Assembly (NCBI GenBank): GCA_002369495.1
Contig: DFFD01000254.1
Span: 1-5,895 of the forward strand
DNA length: 5,895 nucleotides
Direction of reading: 5' to 3'
Source: Lachnospiraceae bacterium UBA3785
GTDB lineage: Bacteria; Bacillota; Clostridia; Lachnospirales; Lachnospiraceae
The notes under the pieces are model-generated. The model was not told the origin of the DNA, searched no databases, and saw only the letters and a list, made by a program, of their open reading frames with translations. The translations under genes and the position numbers were made by a program. Of this stretch, positions 4,837-5,895 are shown in pieces. Each line of letters begins with the position of its first letter. The first letter of the stretch is position 1.

Positions 4837-5895
4837 TCAGCCCTGCGGCTGTGTTTCATGTCTGATTTTATGTTTCTTTCTGCTTCCTTCCGGCAGGAAA
4901 CCGATGCTCGTCCTCACGATGACCGGATCCGCGATCCGGAGCACCGCCGGGAGCACGGTCAGGACCGTCGCCATCGAGATCAGCGCGCCGCGCGCCATGA
5001 GGATGCACAGCGAGGAGATCATGCTGATGTTGGAGTAGAGGCCGACGCCGAAGGTCGCGGCGAAAAATGAAAGCGCCGAGACGATAATGCTCGAAACAGA
5101 CCTCTCATGCGCGATCCGCACCGCCTCGCGGCTGCTCTTTCCGCTCCTGCGCTCCGCCTGGTAGCGGCTCGTCATCAGGATCGCGTAGTCGACGGTCGAT
5201 CCCAGCTGGACTGTCCCGATGACGATCGACGCGACGAACGGCAGCGTCGTTCCGGTGAAGCCCGGGATGCCCATGTTGATGAAGATTGCGAACTCGATCA
5301 CCAGGACGAGGAGAACCGGCAGGCTCAGCGAGCGGAACACAAAGAATATAATGAAGAAGATCATGCCGATCGAAGCCCAGTTGACGACCGTGAAGTCGTG
5401 GTCCGTGATCCGGATCAGGTCCCTCGTGCAGGGAGCCTCGCCGATCAGCATGCCGTCCGGGTCGTATTTCTTTAAAATGCGGTTCAGGTCATCGACCTGC
5501 GCGTTCACCTCATCCGAAGCTGTCTGGTACTCGCTCCCGATGAGCATCATCTCGTAATCATCCGAGAGCAGGGCGTCCGTGACTTTTTCCGGCAGGAACT
5601 CCCGCGGGACGGCGCCGCCCAGCAGCGAGTCGATCCCAAGGATGTTCTTCACGCCGTCCACCTCGCTCATCTCGTCGCACATCTTAGAAATGTCCGCCGG
5701 CGCGGTATCGCGGTCCAGAAGCAGGATGTGGGTCGCGCCCATCTCAAAGGTCTCCGCGAGCTTTTCATTTGCCGTAACGGAAGGCAGGTCCTCCGGGAGC
5801 GACTTGTCCAGCTGATAGTAGACAGCCGTGTGCGTGTAGCCCCAGACGGCCGGGATCCAGATGGCCAGGAACAGGACCAGCACAAGCGCGTAATG
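4837..5895 (-). CDS. MMPL/RND-type permease, C-terminal half
   Basis: The gene runs in from beyond the window; 352 C-terminal codons are visible. Numbered from the edge, residues about 2-20 form a membrane helix, 21-165 an extracytoplasmic domain, and helices follow at about 168-188, 192-210, 217-241, 266-288 and 290-319, with a basic tail (RKKHKIRHE) predicted to be cytoplasmic. One helix, a large outer loop and five more helices is the half-repeat of a 12-helix RND permease. GSTVDYAILMTSRYQ (232-246) is the MMPL/RND fourth-helix motif; its Asp-Tyr pair (236-237) matches the proton-relay D-Y pair known from MmpL3. The family uses the proton gradient to move lipids or other hydrophobic compounds across the membrane; the substrate here cannot be told. 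It stops 27 nt before the secreted heptad-repeat gene, suggesting cotranscription and a joint envelope function. The end of the open frame at 5883 (a GTG) is not a real start, since the frame continues to the edge. Confidence 0.92.
   Translation of the reverse strand, partial: HYALVLVLFLAIWIPAVWGYTHTAVYYQLDKSLPEDLPSVTANEKLAETFEMGATHILLLDRDTAPADISKMCDEMSEVDGVKNILGIDSLLGGAVPREFLPEKVTDALLSDDYEMMLIGSEYQTASDEVNAQVDDLNRILKKYDPDGMLIGEAPCTRDLIRITDHDFTVVNWASIGMIFFIIFFVFRSLSLPVLLVLVIEFAIFINMGIPGFTGTTLPFVASIVIGTVQLGSTVDYAILMTSRYQAERRSGKSSREAVRIAHERSVSSIIVSALSFFAATFGVGLYSNISMISSLCILMARGALISMATVLTVLPAVLRIADPVIVRTSIGFLPEGSRKKHKIRHETQPQG

Noticed and set aside
1..5895. Mobile element, prophage, defence system, tRNA or riboswitch
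   Set aside because: No transposase, integrase, terminal inverted repeats, tRNA-like folds or long structured leaders are seen; all non-coding gaps are short and explained.

Overview
The window is a gene-dense, GC-rich piece of a Gram-positive chromosome in which every supported gene lies on the minus strand, so transcription runs from position 5895 down to 1. Strong AGGAGG-type ribosome binding sites, a ddl-murF pair, and a secreted protein built of xxLxxGx heptads beside an MMPL/RND transporter all suggest a Firmicute of class Clostridia. A GC-rich Lachnospiraceae-like lineage is my best guess, but no rRNA or other marker is present to confirm it.

Region A (5895 to 1654) looks like one transcription unit. 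It starts outside the window with an MMPL/RND-type permease, of which only the C-terminal half is visible. After 27 nt comes an 856-residue secreted protein made of an N-terminal beta-type domain and two heptad-repeat blocks of about 28 heptads each. After 18 nt comes a six-helix membrane protein of the MntP fold. A strong intrinsic terminator (1601-1640) closes the unit. The permease and the heptad protein probably act together at the cell envelope. The MntP-like protein matches E. coli MntP closely in length and layout but has lost the intramembrane acidic residues of that family, so a manganese efflux role is doubtful.

Region B (1600 to 1) is a peptidoglycan precursor unit: D-alanine--D-alanine ligase (ddl, all catalytic residues present) followed by the start of murF, whose product attaches the D-Ala-D-Ala made by Ddl to the UDP-MurNAc-tripeptide. 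A candidate promoter sits directly after the region A terminator. A second terminator-like hairpin with five U residues lies between ddl and murF, just ahead of the murF ribosome binding site, and could reduce or regulate murF transcription relative to ddl.

The only non-coding stretch above 100 bases is 1539-1653 and it is accounted for by the terminator, candidate promoter and ribosome binding site. I see no RNA genes, mobile elements or CRISPR arrays. The most notable features are an exact 35-residue (five-heptad) super-repeat in both halves of the heptad protein, the MntP-fold protein without its ion-site acids, and the ddl/murF intergenic hairpin.
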